A DNA stretch of 64,000 nt from positions 75,040 through 139,039 of the forward strand of contig CALADF010000043.1 in the NCBI GenBank assembly GCA_937890835.1. Direction: 5' to 3'. The translations under genes were made by a program, and so were the position numbers. This DNA is from an uncultured bacterium (lineage in GTDB: Bacteria > Actinomycetota > Coriobacteriia > Coriobacteriales > Eggerthellaceae). Shown one piece after another: positions 8,403 through 17,458 of this stretch. The notes under the pieces were generated by a model. The model was given only the letters and a program-made list of their open reading frames with translations. It was not told the origin of the DNA and ran no database searches. Position 1 is the stretch's first letter; every line of letters starts with the position of its first letter.

Positions 8403-9380
8403 TCAGTTGTCGAACACCTTCGACGAGGCCGTGCCGTTCGACGTGAGAATCACAAGCCCTACATCGCCTTTTTCGGGAGACCTCACGACGAACGTTGAGC
8501 TGGAAAAGAAACCCTGCGTGCTGATACCCTCGTCGCTCGTCGTCACCAGCACGACATCGGTTCCATCATACGTTGCAAGATACCCCGTTCGAGGTGTTAC
8601 ACCGATAACGATATCCGCATCGTTTTCCTCGAAGTACTTCATATAATGACCCAACCAGGCCTTACTCGTGTAAACATCCGCGCCATATACTCCGATGCGC
8701 TTCCCCCCTACCTCGTAAATCTCGGGAAAGCCGTCTTCAAGCACACGATAGAGATCCAACGTAAGCGTACCCGCGCCCTTGTCAGCGTATATCTGGCGAA
8801 TATCCGAGACGAAGACGCCAAGCGATGACGCAGGAACCATGTCGGCATACAACGCGAGCACGTCGAGGCCGATGGAAATCGCAGCACCGGAAGCTTCCGA
8901 GGAGCCCACGTCCTCAGACTCCGAGCTTTCGCCCGCAGCAGCATCAGCTACCGGTGAAGGAGCGGCGCGAAATGACTCGAACGACCCCATGACGCTTTCA
9001 GCCGAATCGCCAACTGCACCTTCGTCGGTCGAGGAAGACGCAGTTGACCCCAAGGTATCAGCGCCCGCAGCATCGTCGCCAGCTTCGGATGCATTTGAAG
9101 AAGAGGGGTCATCTCGCAAACCCTGACCCTCATCAACCGTTGCCGAATCTTCACCGCTATTTTCAGAGTCTTCGGAATCCCCGAGTGATCTCTCATCAAC
9201 TACGCCCGCATAGCCGATGACCGTGTACCCGTCCATGCGCCCCACACGATCATCCACGAACGAAGCCGCGACGCTCCAGGATCGACCCGTCGTGAAGTAG
9301 CCGATAAGAACTACCGCCGCAAACACCACCAAGAATGCGAAGACGAAAAGAGCGATTTTTTCGCGAATACGTTTATCCAT
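8403..9380 (-). CDS. Unrecognised membrane-anchored protein with Ser/Asp/Glu-rich linker
   Basis: I do not recognise this protein of about 325 aa. It has a short basic N-terminus (MDKRIREK) and one membrane helix at about residues 8-28 (IALFVFAFLVVFAAVVLIGY). A short extracytoplasmic stretch follows (RMDGYTVIGYAGVV). Next comes a roughly 100-residue low-complexity linker of Ser, Glu, Asp, Ala and Gly. The C-terminal domain of about 150 residues is folded-looking (ISIGLDVLALYADMV, KRIGVYGADVY, DADIVIGVTPRTGY). The VIGYAG and DADIVIG pieces faintly recall CapA-like phosphoesterase strands, but the metal motifs are absent. I chose ATG 9378-9380 because a TATAAT lies 7 bases upstream. A GTG two codons earlier is also in frame. 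The gene converges on the GH25 lysozyme gene. Confidence 0.75.
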   Translation of the reverse strand: MDKRIREKIALFVFAFLVVFAAVVLIGYFTTGRSWSVAASFVDDRVGRMDGYTVIGYAGVVDERSLGDSEDSENSGEDSATVDEGQGLRDDPSSSNASEAGDDAAGADTLGSTASSSTDEGAVGDSAESVMGSFESFRAAPSPVADAAAGESSESEDVGSSEASGAAISIGLDVLALYADMVPASSLGVFVSDIRQIYADKGAGTLTLDLYRVLEDGFPEIYEVGGKRIGVYGADVYTSKAWLGHYMKYFEENDADIVIGVTPRTGYLATYDGTDVVLVTTSDEGISTQGFFSSSTFVVRSPEKGDVGLVILTSNGTASSKVFDN

Positions 9381-9387
9381 GCGCACG

Positions 9388-9393
9388 ATTATA
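9388..9393 (-). promoter_or_regulatory. Candidate leaderless -10 box of the 8403-9380 gene
   Basis: A perfect TATAAT on the - strand lies 7 bases before ATG 9380, which would place the transcript start at or one base before the A of the start codon. No clear -35 is seen, and there is no ribosome-binding site. Confidence 0.5.
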
Positions 9394-9481
9394 ACCCAGG
9401 GGCAAATCGAGACGCGCGCAATGCGTCGATGGCTAAAACGTCTCCACGTCGCATTATCGGCCCGATGTCAGCGCGTCGCCG

Positions 9482-9551
9482 AAAAGGGCAAGGCCCGACG
9501 AACAGCCGAGGGGCGGAAAGCCGCAACTCACCAAGCCCCGGCAGCCCCTCG
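9482..9551 (-). terminator. Possible terminator region of the EamA transporter gene
   Basis: Downstream of the transporter stop an 8-bp GC stem pairs 9544-9551 with 9507-9514. A short GGGC/GCCC hairpin (9486-9496) follows, with TTTT behind it on the - strand. The stems are short, so this is tentative. Confidence 0.35.
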
Positions 9552-9590
9552 CAATTAAAAGCCCTTGATCGCATATCACCGCACGCAAGG

Positions 9591-10508
9591 CTATGATGCA
9601 ACGGAAGTCGATTCCTCTCGCTGCGTGATAAGAGCGATCATGCATACGACGGCAACGGCGCCGAGCGCATCGTAAACGCTGATGGGCGTACCCAACCAGA
9701 CGGCGGATATCACGATGGCGGAAACAGGCTCGACGCTGCCGAGCAGACCCGCTCGCATCGGCCCGGCATCTCTTATACCCTGCACGAAAAGCAGATACGC
9801 GAGTATAGTGCCGACAAGCACGATAAGGGCGAAGATCACCCAACCCTCGGCGGGCAAGGACACCGCATATGTCCACGGGCGAAACATCGCGGTTGTCACC
9901 ACGCATCCAAGAAGCATGGACAGACCCGTAACCAGAAACGACCCGTACTTCGCAAGGGGTTTAACCCCCATGAGGTTGTAAAAGGCGAGCGAGACCGCGG
10001 AGATCAAACCCCAGATCAAGCCGATAAGCGGAATGTCGAGGGTAGTTATATCACCCTGAGTCGAAATGAGCACGGCACCCACAAGGGCAAGCACCAACCC
10101 GGCAAGCTCCCGGCCATAGGGCTTTCGACGACTCTTTAAGCAAAGGTAGAGCATGACGAGAACAAGACCAAGCTGCTCGAGCAGTAAGGCAGTTCCTGCC
10201 CCCGCGAAGTGGATAGCCTTCAAATAGCTGATCTGAGTGAGCGTAATACCGAGAAGAGCGAACCCGGCGATGAGCAAGAGCATGTTGATGTCTTTGAACA
10301 CCTCGAGCATTCTTCGCTTCATCGTCACGGCTGACAAAGTGAGGAAAAACAGCGCAGAACAACCCATGCGAGCGCACGTGATCCACTCAACGGGAACGGC
10401 GAAATAGCCCATGAGAATCTCGGCGCAGTTCGCCGAAAAGCCCCAGAAAATACCTCCGAACAAAGCACAGAGCACACCGCGCTTCATATGCGGATACGAT
10501 GCCGCCAC
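9591..10508 (-). CDS. EamA/DMT-family membrane transporter
   Basis: This predicted inner-membrane exporter or permease of the drug/metabolite superfamily has two EamA repeats of about five helices each over 305 residues. Examples are GVLCALFGGIFWGFSANCAEILM, then a second repeat from about IPLIGLIWGLISAVSLAFYNL, with the conserved GSVEPVSAIVISAVWLG near the end. The substrate cannot be read from sequence. I chose GTG 10506-10508 because a GGAGGG site lies five bases upstream. The frame is open further, and an ATG lies seven codons downstream. It follows uvrA by about 100 bases in the same direction. Confidence 0.85.
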   Translation of the reverse strand: MAASYPHMKRGVLCALFGGIFWGFSANCAEILMGYFAVPVEWITCARMGCSALFFLTLSAVTMKRRMLEVFKDINMLLLIAGFALLGITLTQISYLKAIHFAGAGTALLLEQLGLVLVMLYLCLKSRRKPYGRELAGLVLALVGAVLISTQGDITTLDIPLIGLIWGLISAVSLAFYNLMGVKPLAKYGSFLVTGLSMLLGCVVTTAMFRPWTYAVSLPAEGWVIFALIVLVGTILAYLLFVQGIRDAGPMRAGLLGSVEPVSAIVISAVWLGTPISVYDALGAVAVVCMIALITQREESTSVAS

Positions 10509-10612
10509 GCTATCCCTCCGAAACGATTTTCCACGCGCAAAAGACGATCCCCGAGACAAATAGCGTTACTCGAGGATCGACACGTGCGATAGTTGAAATT
10601 GCACTGAACAGA

Positions 10613-13525
10613 TTACTCGATGGGAGGGTTTTTCGCCACCTCGAGCATATGCTTCACGAACCTGCCGGTATGACTCCCCTCGACGCAAGCGACCTCTTCA
10701 GGCGTTCCCTTGGCGATAATACGACCCCCGCCGAAACCGCCCTCAGGACCGAGGTCGACAATATGATCGGCGCACTTGATAACGTCGAGGTTATGCTCGA
10801 TGACGAGCACGGTGTTGCCGGAATCCACGAGTCGCTGCAAGACGACGAGCAACTGCCTGACGTCTTCGAAATGCAGTCCCGTGGTAGGTTCGTCGAGGAT
10901 GTAGAACGTCTTGCCGCTCGATCGTTTTTGCAACTCGCTCGCCAACTTCACCCGTTGAGCCTCACCGCCCGAAAGCGTGGTGGCGGGTTGGCCAAGCCTG
11001 ATGTAACCTAGTCCGACGTCGTAGAGAGTCTGTAATTTGCGCTTGATTCCGGGAATGTTCTCAAAAAACGCAAGCGCGTCTTCGACCGTAAGATCAAGCA
11101 CATCAGAGATGTTCTTTCCGCGGTACGTAACCTGCAACGTCTCCCGGTTGTATCGCTTGCCACCGCAGACCTCGCAAGGAACATACACATCGGGCAGAAA
11201 GTGCATTTCGATCTTAATCTGACCGTCGCCCTTACACGCCTCGCATCGTCCGCCGCTCACGTTGAACGAAAAACGCCCGGGAGCGTATCCGCGAGCTTTC
11301 GACTCGTTAGTAGAAGCGAACAGCGAGCGAATGTCGTCCCAAAGGCCGATATAGGTCGCGGGATTCGATCGAGGAGTGCGACCGATAGGGCTCTGGTCGA
11401 TGTTGATCACCTTATCGAGCAACTCAACACCCGTGATTTTTCGGTACTTTCCCGTCCTACGATGCGCATGGTTAAGCCGGTTGGCGAGAGCCGGGGCAAG
11501 CGTATCGGTGATCAAGGAGCTCTTGCCCGACCCTGAAACACCGGTGACGACGGTGAGCGTTCCGATGGGTATCTCGACGGTGACGTTCTGCAGGTTGTTC
11601 TCGCGGGCTCCCGTCAGCTTCAGCGAACCGCGACCCGGCTTGCGACGCTGCGTGGGAACCTCGATGCGTCTGCGACCCGACAGGTAATCAGCCGTAAGGG
11701 ACCCCTCCGTATGCGCAACCTCCTCAGGCGTGCCCGCCGCAACCACCATGCCGCCATGCTCCCCCGCACCGGGACCCATATCGACCACGAAGTCAGCCGC
11801 CCTGATGGTATCCTCATCATGTTCGACGACAACAACCGTATTGCCCAGATCTCGAAGTCTTTCCAATGTGGCGATAAGACGCTCGTTATCACGTTGATGA
11901 AGTCCGATGGAAGGCTCGTCGAGAATATAAAGCACGCCCATGAGTCCCGCGCCGATCTGAGTCGCCAGCCTAATACGCTGGGCCTCACCGCCCGAAAGGG
12001 TGGCAGTCGCACGTTCGAGCGTCAGGTAGTCGAGGCCGACGTCGACGAGAAACTTCAATCGGGCCTTGATCTCCTTCACAATAGGAGCGGCGATAACCTC
12101 GTCTTGCCCCGTGAAGGACAACCCCTCGAAAAACTCGAACGATTCGCGCGCCGACATCTCGGTTACCTCATGAATGGACCTACCTCCCACCGTGACAGCG
12201 AGGATCTCCGGCTTCAAACGCCTACCACCACATGTCTCGCAGGGCACCGTCGCGAAGTATGCGCCGAGCTTATCCTTTTGGGCGTCACTTTGCGCTTCGG
12301 CGTAACGACGCTTCACAGCCTCGACGATCCCCTCCCACTCGATGTACCAGTACGTTTCACGCCCATCCACGGTTCGATAATCCACGCGTATCTTTTCGTC
12401 GCCGAGTCCGTTCAGCAAAGCGCGGCGACAACGCGGAGTCAAATCCTCCCACGGAGTGGTTTCGTCGGCCCCCATGTGAATGGCGACGGCGCGAAGAACT
12501 TGAGGGTAGTAATTCCCCGTCTTAAACGGAGCGACGGCTCCGTCCGCAATGCTTAGAGAAGGGTCGGGAACGAGAAGAGAAGGGTCCACCTCATCGCGGC
12601 TTCCAATACCCAGGCAATCAGGACATGCGCCATAAGGTGCGTTAAAGGAGAAGTCACGAGGCTGAAGCTCGTCCATCGAATGACCATGCTCGGGGCACGC
12701 CAAGGCAAGCGAGTAAAGATGCTCCCCTTCGCCAAGACCGCCCGTCGCGCCAGAGGAGGCGCCCGAAGCCTCGCCTTGAGGCTTTCCGTCCGCACCGAGC
12801 ACCTGAACGAGAACCTTGCCGTCGGCAAGCTTGGTTGCCAGCTCGACAGCCTCCGCGACACGACTCACGGAGGAAGGCTTAAGCGTCACGCGATCGACGA
12901 CCACGTCGATGAAGTGCTTGATCTTCTTGTTGAGCGTAAGCGGCTCCCCGTCAAGCCTTACGATTTCACCGTCAATGCGGACTCTGGTGAAACCCTCCTT
13001 CTGCACGTCGGCGAACAGTTTCGTGAACTCGCCTTTTCGACCCATGACCACCGGCGCCATTATAACGGCTTTGGGGATTTCCCCCTCGTCGGCAAGCGAT
13101 AGGATGTCGTCAGTTACCTGGTCCGTCGTCTGACGCTTGATCTCACGGCCGCACTCGGGACAATGCGGTACGCCGACGCGTGCGTAAAGCAAGCGCAGGT
13201 AATCGTATATCTCCGTTGTCGTACCGACCGTTGATCGCGGATTGCGCGACGTGGTTTTCTGATCAATCGACACCGCCGGCGATAAGCCATCGATGGAGTC
13301 AAGATCGGGCTTGTTCATCTGCCCTAAGAACATGCGCGCGTAACTCGAAAGGCTCTCAACATAGCGTCGCTGACCCTCGGCGTACATGGTATCGAACGCC
13401 AAGCTCGATTTACCCGAGCCGGATAAACCCGTGATAACAACCAGCTCATCGCGCGGTATCGTCAGGTCGACGTTTTTCAGATTATGCTCGCGCGCTCCCT
13501 TTATGACGATTTCTTTTTGTCCCAT
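10613..13525 (-). CDS. uvrA: Excinuclease ABC subunit A (UvrA)
   Basis: UvrA is the damage-sensing dimeric ATPase of nucleotide excision repair. The 970-aa protein carries two ABC modules: Walker A GLSGSGKSSLAFDT near the N-terminus with signature LSGGEAQRIRLATQIG, then GVSGSGKSSLITDT with signature LSGGEAQRVKLASEL. The second zinc module is intact (CEACKGDG and CEVCGGKRY). In the first, the leading pair reads CPEHGH, so a His stands where many homologues have Cys, while CPDC is kept. A short Gly/Ser/Ala-rich insert precedes it. Length is normal. It starts at ATG 13525. Confidence 0.97.
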   Translation of the reverse strand: MGQKEIVIKGAREHNLKNVDLTIPRDELVVITGLSGSGKSSLAFDTMYAEGQRRYVESLSSYARMFLGQMNKPDLDSIDGLSPAVSIDQKTTSRNPRSTVGTTTEIYDYLRLLYARVGVPHCPECGREIKRQTTDQVTDDILSLADEGEIPKAVIMAPVVMGRKGEFTKLFADVQKEGFTRVRIDGEIVRLDGEPLTLNKKIKHFIDVVVDRVTLKPSSVSRVAEAVELATKLADGKVLVQVLGADGKPQGEASGASSGATGGLGEGEHLYSLALACPEHGHSMDELQPRDFSFNAPYGACPDCLGIGSRDEVDPSLLVPDPSLSIADGAVAPFKTGNYYPQVLRAVAIHMGADETTPWEDLTPRCRRALLNGLGDEKIRVDYRTVDGRETYWYIEWEGIVEAVKRRYAEAQSDAQKDKLGAYFATVPCETCGGRRLKPEILAVTVGGRSIHEVTEMSARESFEFFEGLSFTGQDEVIAAPIVKEIKARLKFLVDVGLDYLTLERATATLSGGEAQRIRLATQIGAGLMGVLYILDEPSIGLHQRDNERLIATLERLRDLGNTVVVVEHDEDTIRAADFVVDMGPGAGEHGGMVVAAGTPEEVAHTEGSLTADYLSGRRRIEVPTQRRKPGRGSLKLTGARENNLQNVTVEIPIGTLTVVTGVSGSGKSSLITDTLAPALANRLNHAHRRTGKYRKITGVELLDKVINIDQSPIGRTPRSNPATYIGLWDDIRSLFASTNESKARGYAPGRFSFNVSGGRCEACKGDGQIKIEMHFLPDVYVPCEVCGGKRYNRETLQVTYRGKNISDVLDLTVEDALAFFENIPGIKRKLQTLYDVGLGYIRLGQPATTLSGGEAQRVKLASELQKRSSGKTFYILDEPTTGLHFEDVRQLLVVLQRLVDSGNTVLVIEHNLDVIKCADHIVDLGPEGGFGGGRIIAKGTPEEVACVEGSHTGRFVKHMLEVAKNPPIE

Positions 13526-13805
13526 TTGATTCGCTTTCGCTTCAGATTAATCGATGACGCCGACAGACCGCGCGCCCTTCGTATCACAAACCATATTCTA
13601 GTACAGCAACGTCGAACATCCATATGTTAAGGGGAACTTTTGTTCGCTATTCAAGGATTCAGCACAGACGCGCCGTTCTGCACTTTCCCGAACAACAGAC
13701 CGCGCTATACCAACTCGAAAACCATGGATGACGAGGTCCGCCCACACGACCAAAGCCCCCCGATTGCGCCACGCCGCGCTCAATGCACGGGCACGTCGCC
13801 TAACG

Positions 13806-14798
13806 TCAACCGCGCGGATGAGCGCGCCCGTGCTCGCGCTTGAGGACATCGGGCGAGACATGCGTGTAGATCTGCGTAGTGGAAAGACTCGCATGTCCGA
13901 GCATCTCCTGGACGCTTCGCAAATCGGCTCCCCCGTTAAGAAGATCCGTCGCGAACGAATGACGCATCGCATGAGGAGACAGGGAAGGATCAAGACCCGC
14001 CTCACGGACGGCACGCTTGAAAATCTTGCGAATTCCATCTGAGCTCAACGGCTTTCCCCGACGTCCGATGAAGAAAAATGGGCTTTCAACGCCATCGAGC
14101 AGCACGGGACGCGCACTCCGCTCGTAATCTCGCATCAACCCGAGAGCGATTTCATGAACGGGAACGACCCTTTCCTTCGAGCCTTTTCCGAAAACCCTCA
14201 CAAGCTGTTGAGCATAGTCCACGCCTTCGAGAAGCAATCCAGCCGCTTCGGAAACACGAAGGCCGCTCGCGTAAAGAAGCTCGAGAAGGGCGGCGTCGCG
14301 CAACTCCTCGGGAGATCGAGCGCACGCAGACTTTCGATCCCCGCAATCCTCATGAACAGCGAGCAAGAGATCCATGTCCGAAGGGCGTATCACCTTCGGC
14401 AACGTTCTCATACTGCGAGGCCCCTGCAGCAAAGCTGCAGGATTGTCGGCGATAACGCCCTGCGAGCAAAGCCATCCGAAGAAACCGCGCAAGGAAGACA
14501 GCCTCCTGCCGATCGTCGAACGCGCGTACCGCGCTTCATGAAGCTCGGCGAGGTAAGCACGCAATCCACGATGATCGATCTCCTCGGGCTGCAGCTCCGC
14601 GCGTTCGCACCACCTCAGATAGTCAAGCACATCCGCCCTATACGCACGAACCGTGTGCGAAGACAAACCTCGCTCCAAAGCGAGATGACGGCAGTAACGC
14701 TCGAGCTCTTCACAACCCTCGAGATCGACGTCCGACGAATCGACCTCGCGCGCCCGCGAAACCGCATCATGTCCCCCTTTGCTCACGTGCGACTTCAC
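13806..14798 (-). CDS. xerC: Tyrosine recombinase, XerC/XerD type
   Basis: Xer recombinases resolve chromosome dimers at dif with FtsK. This protein of about 330 aa has the SAM-like core-binding domain (YCRHLALERGLSSHTVRAY) and the catalytic set: Arg in LLYASGLRVSEAAGL, Lys in GKGSKERVVP, HAMRHSFATDLL (His-x-x-Arg), LGHASLSTTQIYTHV (His and the Tyr nucleophile). GTG 14798 overlaps the last base of the trmFO stop, which suggests coupling. An in-frame start seven codons upstream is also possible. trmFO-xerC adjacency matches the gid-codV pair of Bacillus, which is why I use xerC; it may act as the only Xer protein here. Confidence 0.9.
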   Translation of the reverse strand: MKSHVSKGGHDAVSRAREVDSSDVDLEGCEELERYCRHLALERGLSSHTVRAYRADVLDYLRWCERAELQPEEIDHRGLRAYLAELHEARYARSTIGRRLSSLRGFFGWLCSQGVIADNPAALLQGPRSMRTLPKVIRPSDMDLLLAVHEDCGDRKSACARSPEELRDAALLELLYASGLRVSEAAGLLLEGVDYAQQLVRVFGKGSKERVVPVHEIALGLMRDYERSARPVLLDGVESPFFFIGRRGKPLSSDGIRKIFKRAVREAGLDPSLSPHAMRHSFATDLLNGGADLRSVQEMLGHASLSTTQIYTHVSPDVLKREHGRAHPRG

Positions 14799-16198
14799 TA
14801 CCCTGGCAATCCTGCGCAAGGACAGCCTTCTTCGACTATCAGACCGACACCGACGAGCTGCGCGCGATACACCGCAAGAGCAGCCCGAGATCTATCCGCA
14901 TACGCCTGGTAACGCTCTTTTTTGTTTCGAATGCGAATCTCAAGGGGCGGCAGGATGCCGAAGTTGACATGCATCGGCTGATAATCAACCGTATTGGGGT
15001 CGGTCGCATACGCGAGCAGCGAACCAAACACCATTTCGCGCGGGACTGACGGCAGGTAAGCACCACGTAAATCAGCCGCAACGGAGAAGGCGACGTGAAG
15101 CCCCGAGCGGATCGCCTCGCAATACCCTTCCGTGCCCGCCAGTTGACCCGCAACATATACGGGCGTGCCGAGCTCTTCGGAAGCCGCAGTCCTCAAACGA
15201 AGATGATCGTCAAGAAGACGGGGCGCGTCGACGAACGTGTTTCGATGCATGACGCCGTAACGCGCGAACTCAGCGTTCTCGAGCCCGGGTATCATGCGAA
15301 ACACACGACGTTGCTCGGGGAACGTAAGGTTGGTTTGAAAACCCACCAGGTTGTAGCACGAGCCATGCACATCCTCAGCCCGCAGCTGCAACGCCGCCCA
15401 AGGCCTTCTCCCTGTTCGCGGGTCGGTCAGACCAACGGGCTTGAGCGTCCCGAACCGAGGGGCGTCATGACCTGCACGCGCGATCTCCTCAATCGGCTGG
15501 CATGCCTGGAAAAGATCCTTCGACTCAAAAGACTTCGCTATCACGCGCTCAGCGCCCAAAAGCGCCTCGATGAAATCGTCGTAGGTTTCCCTGTCGAAAG
15601 GCGCGTTCAGGTAATCCCCGGGGTTCTCATCTGCTTTTTCATAGCGACTCTGCCTGAACAGCTTTTCGTAGTCAAGCGAATCCGCCATGACAACCGGCGC
15701 GGCGGCATCGTAGAAGGCGAGGGCATCGGAACCCGTAAGCTCCGCCAACGAAGCCGAGAGAGCATCGGAAGTGAGAGGGCCCGTCACGAGAACAAGAGCG
15801 TCGCAGTTCGACGCCTCATCCGCCACGCTCACAGCCTCGTAGCGCTGAAGGTCAATGCGAGGATGCCCTTCGACAAGCGCCGTCACATCGGCGGAGAACT
15901 CAGCCCTGTCGACCGCAAGCGCACCGCCCGCCGCGACTTCATGACGCAACGCCGCAGCATACACATGAGATCCAAGCGCATCAAGCTCTGCCTTGATGAG
16001 CCCTGCAGCGCTGTCGGGCTTCGTGCTCTTCAGAGAATTGGAACAGACGAGCTCGCTTAAATAACCCGTATGGTGAACAGGGGTGCCCCGATGAGGGCGC
16101 ATCTCTACGAGGCGAACAGCGAAACCTAAATCCGCCAACGTAAGGGCGGCCTCACTGCCCGCGAGACCGCCACCGATAATCGTAATATTTTTCATCAT
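14798..16198 (-). CDS. trmFO: Folate-dependent tRNA (uracil-5-)-methyltransferase TrmFO
   Basis: TrmFO makes ribothymidine at U54 of tRNA using methylenetetrahydrofolate and FAD. The 466-aa protein opens with the FAD-binding loop IIGGGLAGSEAALTLADLG. It also has the family motifs VEMRPHRGTP and SELVCSNSLKS (the conserved catalytic-region Cys), plus GPLTSDALS and a C-terminal FGILPPL. It begins with two ATGs. A TATGCT sits exactly at -12 to -7 relative to the first, with no ribosome-binding site, consistent with a leaderless message. It overlaps the xer gene. Confidence 0.96.
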   Translation of the reverse strand: MMKNITIIGGGLAGSEAALTLADLGFAVRLVEMRPHRGTPVHHTGYLSELVCSNSLKSTKPDSAAGLIKAELDALGSHVYAAALRHEVAAGGALAVDRAEFSADVTALVEGHPRIDLQRYEAVSVADEASNCDALVLVTGPLTSDALSASLAELTGSDALAFYDAAAPVVMADSLDYEKLFRQSRYEKADENPGDYLNAPFDRETYDDFIEALLGAERVIAKSFESKDLFQACQPIEEIARAGHDAPRFGTLKPVGLTDPRTGRRPWAALQLRAEDVHGSCYNLVGFQTNLTFPEQRRVFRMIPGLENAEFARYGVMHRNTFVDAPRLLDDHLRLRTAASEELGTPVYVAGQLAGTEGYCEAIRSGLHVAFSVAADLRGAYLPSVPREMVFGSLLAYATDPNTVDYQPMHVNFGILPPLEIRIRNKKERYQAYADRSRAALAVYRAQLVGVGLIVEEGCPCAGLPG

Positions 16199-16204
16199 GC
16201 GAAC

Positions 16205-16210
16205 AGCATA
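16205..16210 (-). promoter_or_regulatory. Candidate leaderless -10 box of trmFO
   Basis: TATGCT on the - strand is followed by exactly six bases and then the first ATG, so a typical start site would be the A of the initiation codon. A GA/GGGGG stretch about 30 bases upstream is too far to act as a ribosome-binding site. Confidence 0.4.
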
Positions 16211-16282
16211 TCAAACGCGCGCGCCCCCTCGCTCGCAAACAGAGACTCCCCTCAAAATAACGGACCGCCTGCAGATGCTGCG

Positions 16283-17389
16283 CTATGCGAGACTCGTCTC
16301 GAGCCAGGTAAGAAGGGGGGCCTGCTCTTCCAGCTGCTCAACCGTGACCCCGACGCCCTTCTTCGCGCATGTCTTCTGCAGCGTATCGAGCATTTGCGAC
16401 GTCATGCCGAGCTTGAAGTCGGCGATATCGAAGGCGGCGCGGACGCTCTCGACGTCGGCTCCAATGCTATCGGCGCAAATCCGGATTGCCTCATCGGAAT
16501 TCTCGTTCATGAAAGACGACGTCTTCGCTTCGGCCTCGAAGAACGCCTTGATGGATTCCTCCTTCTCCGCAAAGACCTCCTTGGTGGTGATCAAACAAGC
16601 CAAACTGTACGAATCGATGTCGGCGTTCGTGCCGACGCGGTAAGAACCCGCAACCTGCGACACGGCCGTGTCAGGATACGGCTGGCTCGCCGCCATCATG
16701 TCGATGTCCGTTCCGGTTGCCAGCGTGGTGGGAAGCGTGTTCGCCTTCACATCGACGAGGGTCACAACGCCATCGCCTTCGGTGCCGAAGTCGTTGAAGG
16801 ATACCCCCATCGCTTTCAACCAGCTTTTCAACTCAGACTCCGTGGTCGCCCCCTTCTGCACGCCGATCTTAACCGTTCCTCCTAAAACTAGCGCAGCGGA
16901 TTCGAAAGAAGCCTTGACCTCGTCCTTGTTGTCCTTCGCCTTATCGTAAGCGACGATCTGAGCATCTCCGGTCATACCGGGTCCCGCAACGATCACCTGA
17001 CCGCCGGTATAACAGTTCGAGCAGGCGAGCACCACGATGTCGTCCCCGTATTGCTTGATGGCGTCGGCAACGGGGCCTTGGCCGGTCGTCGCTATGTCAA
17101 CCGACCCCGCAAGAAGAGCCTCCACCGACTGCTGTCCGGAACCTGTAACGGCATGAAGCGTCACCTCGGGACCAGCCTCGGCGAAATACCCCTGCTTATC
17201 GCCAAAGATGATGTCCTCATATCCCGCCTTGTTCAGGTAGGCGATCGAAAGAGGCGCGTACTCCTTCACTCCCTGACTCTCCTGCGTCGCCGAGCCCGTC
17301 CCCTCATCAGAAGCACATCCCCCCAAAGCGAAGAGACCGAGCGCGAGCGCGGCAACGCACGCGATGGCAACAGCCCTTGCGTTCCTCAC
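16283..17389 (-). CDS. ABC importer substrate-binding lipoprotein (NMT1/SsuA-like)
   Basis: This is the extracytoplasmic binding protein of the ABC system encoded just upstream in transcription. It has a lipoprotein signal peptide ending in LFALGGC (Cys about residue 25), then a periplasmic-binding fold of the NMT1/SsuA/TauA group (LSIAYLNKAGYEDIIFGDKQGYFAEAG, ALLAGSVDIATTGQGP). This group binds sulfonates, nitrate, pyrimidines and other small anions or heterocycles. The ligand cannot be assigned here. I chose GTG 17389 because AAAGGTGG lies five bases upstream; the frame is open three codons further. It is the third gene of the permease-ATPase-binding protein operon. Confidence 0.88.
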   Translation of the reverse strand: MRNARAVAIACVAALALGLFALGGCASDEGTGSATQESQGVKEYAPLSIAYLNKAGYEDIIFGDKQGYFAEAGPEVTLHAVTGSGQQSVEALLAGSVDIATTGQGPVADAIKQYGDDIVVLACSNCYTGGQVIVAGPGMTGDAQIVAYDKAKDNKDEVKASFESAALVLGGTVKIGVQKGATTESELKSWLKAMGVSFNDFGTEGDGVVTLVDVKANTLPTTLATGTDIDMMAASQPYPDTAVSQVAGSYRVGTNADIDSYSLACLITTKEVFAEKEESIKAFFEAEAKTSSFMNENSDEAIRICADSIGADVESVRAAFDIADFKLGMTSQMLDTLQKTCAKKGVGVTVEQLEEQAPLLTWLETSLA

Positions 17390-17458
17390 GACAACCACCT
17401 TTCTCTAACCTTTTTTCATGTCCGTGCCGAGCAGCTTTCGACACGAGCCCGCAAACCC

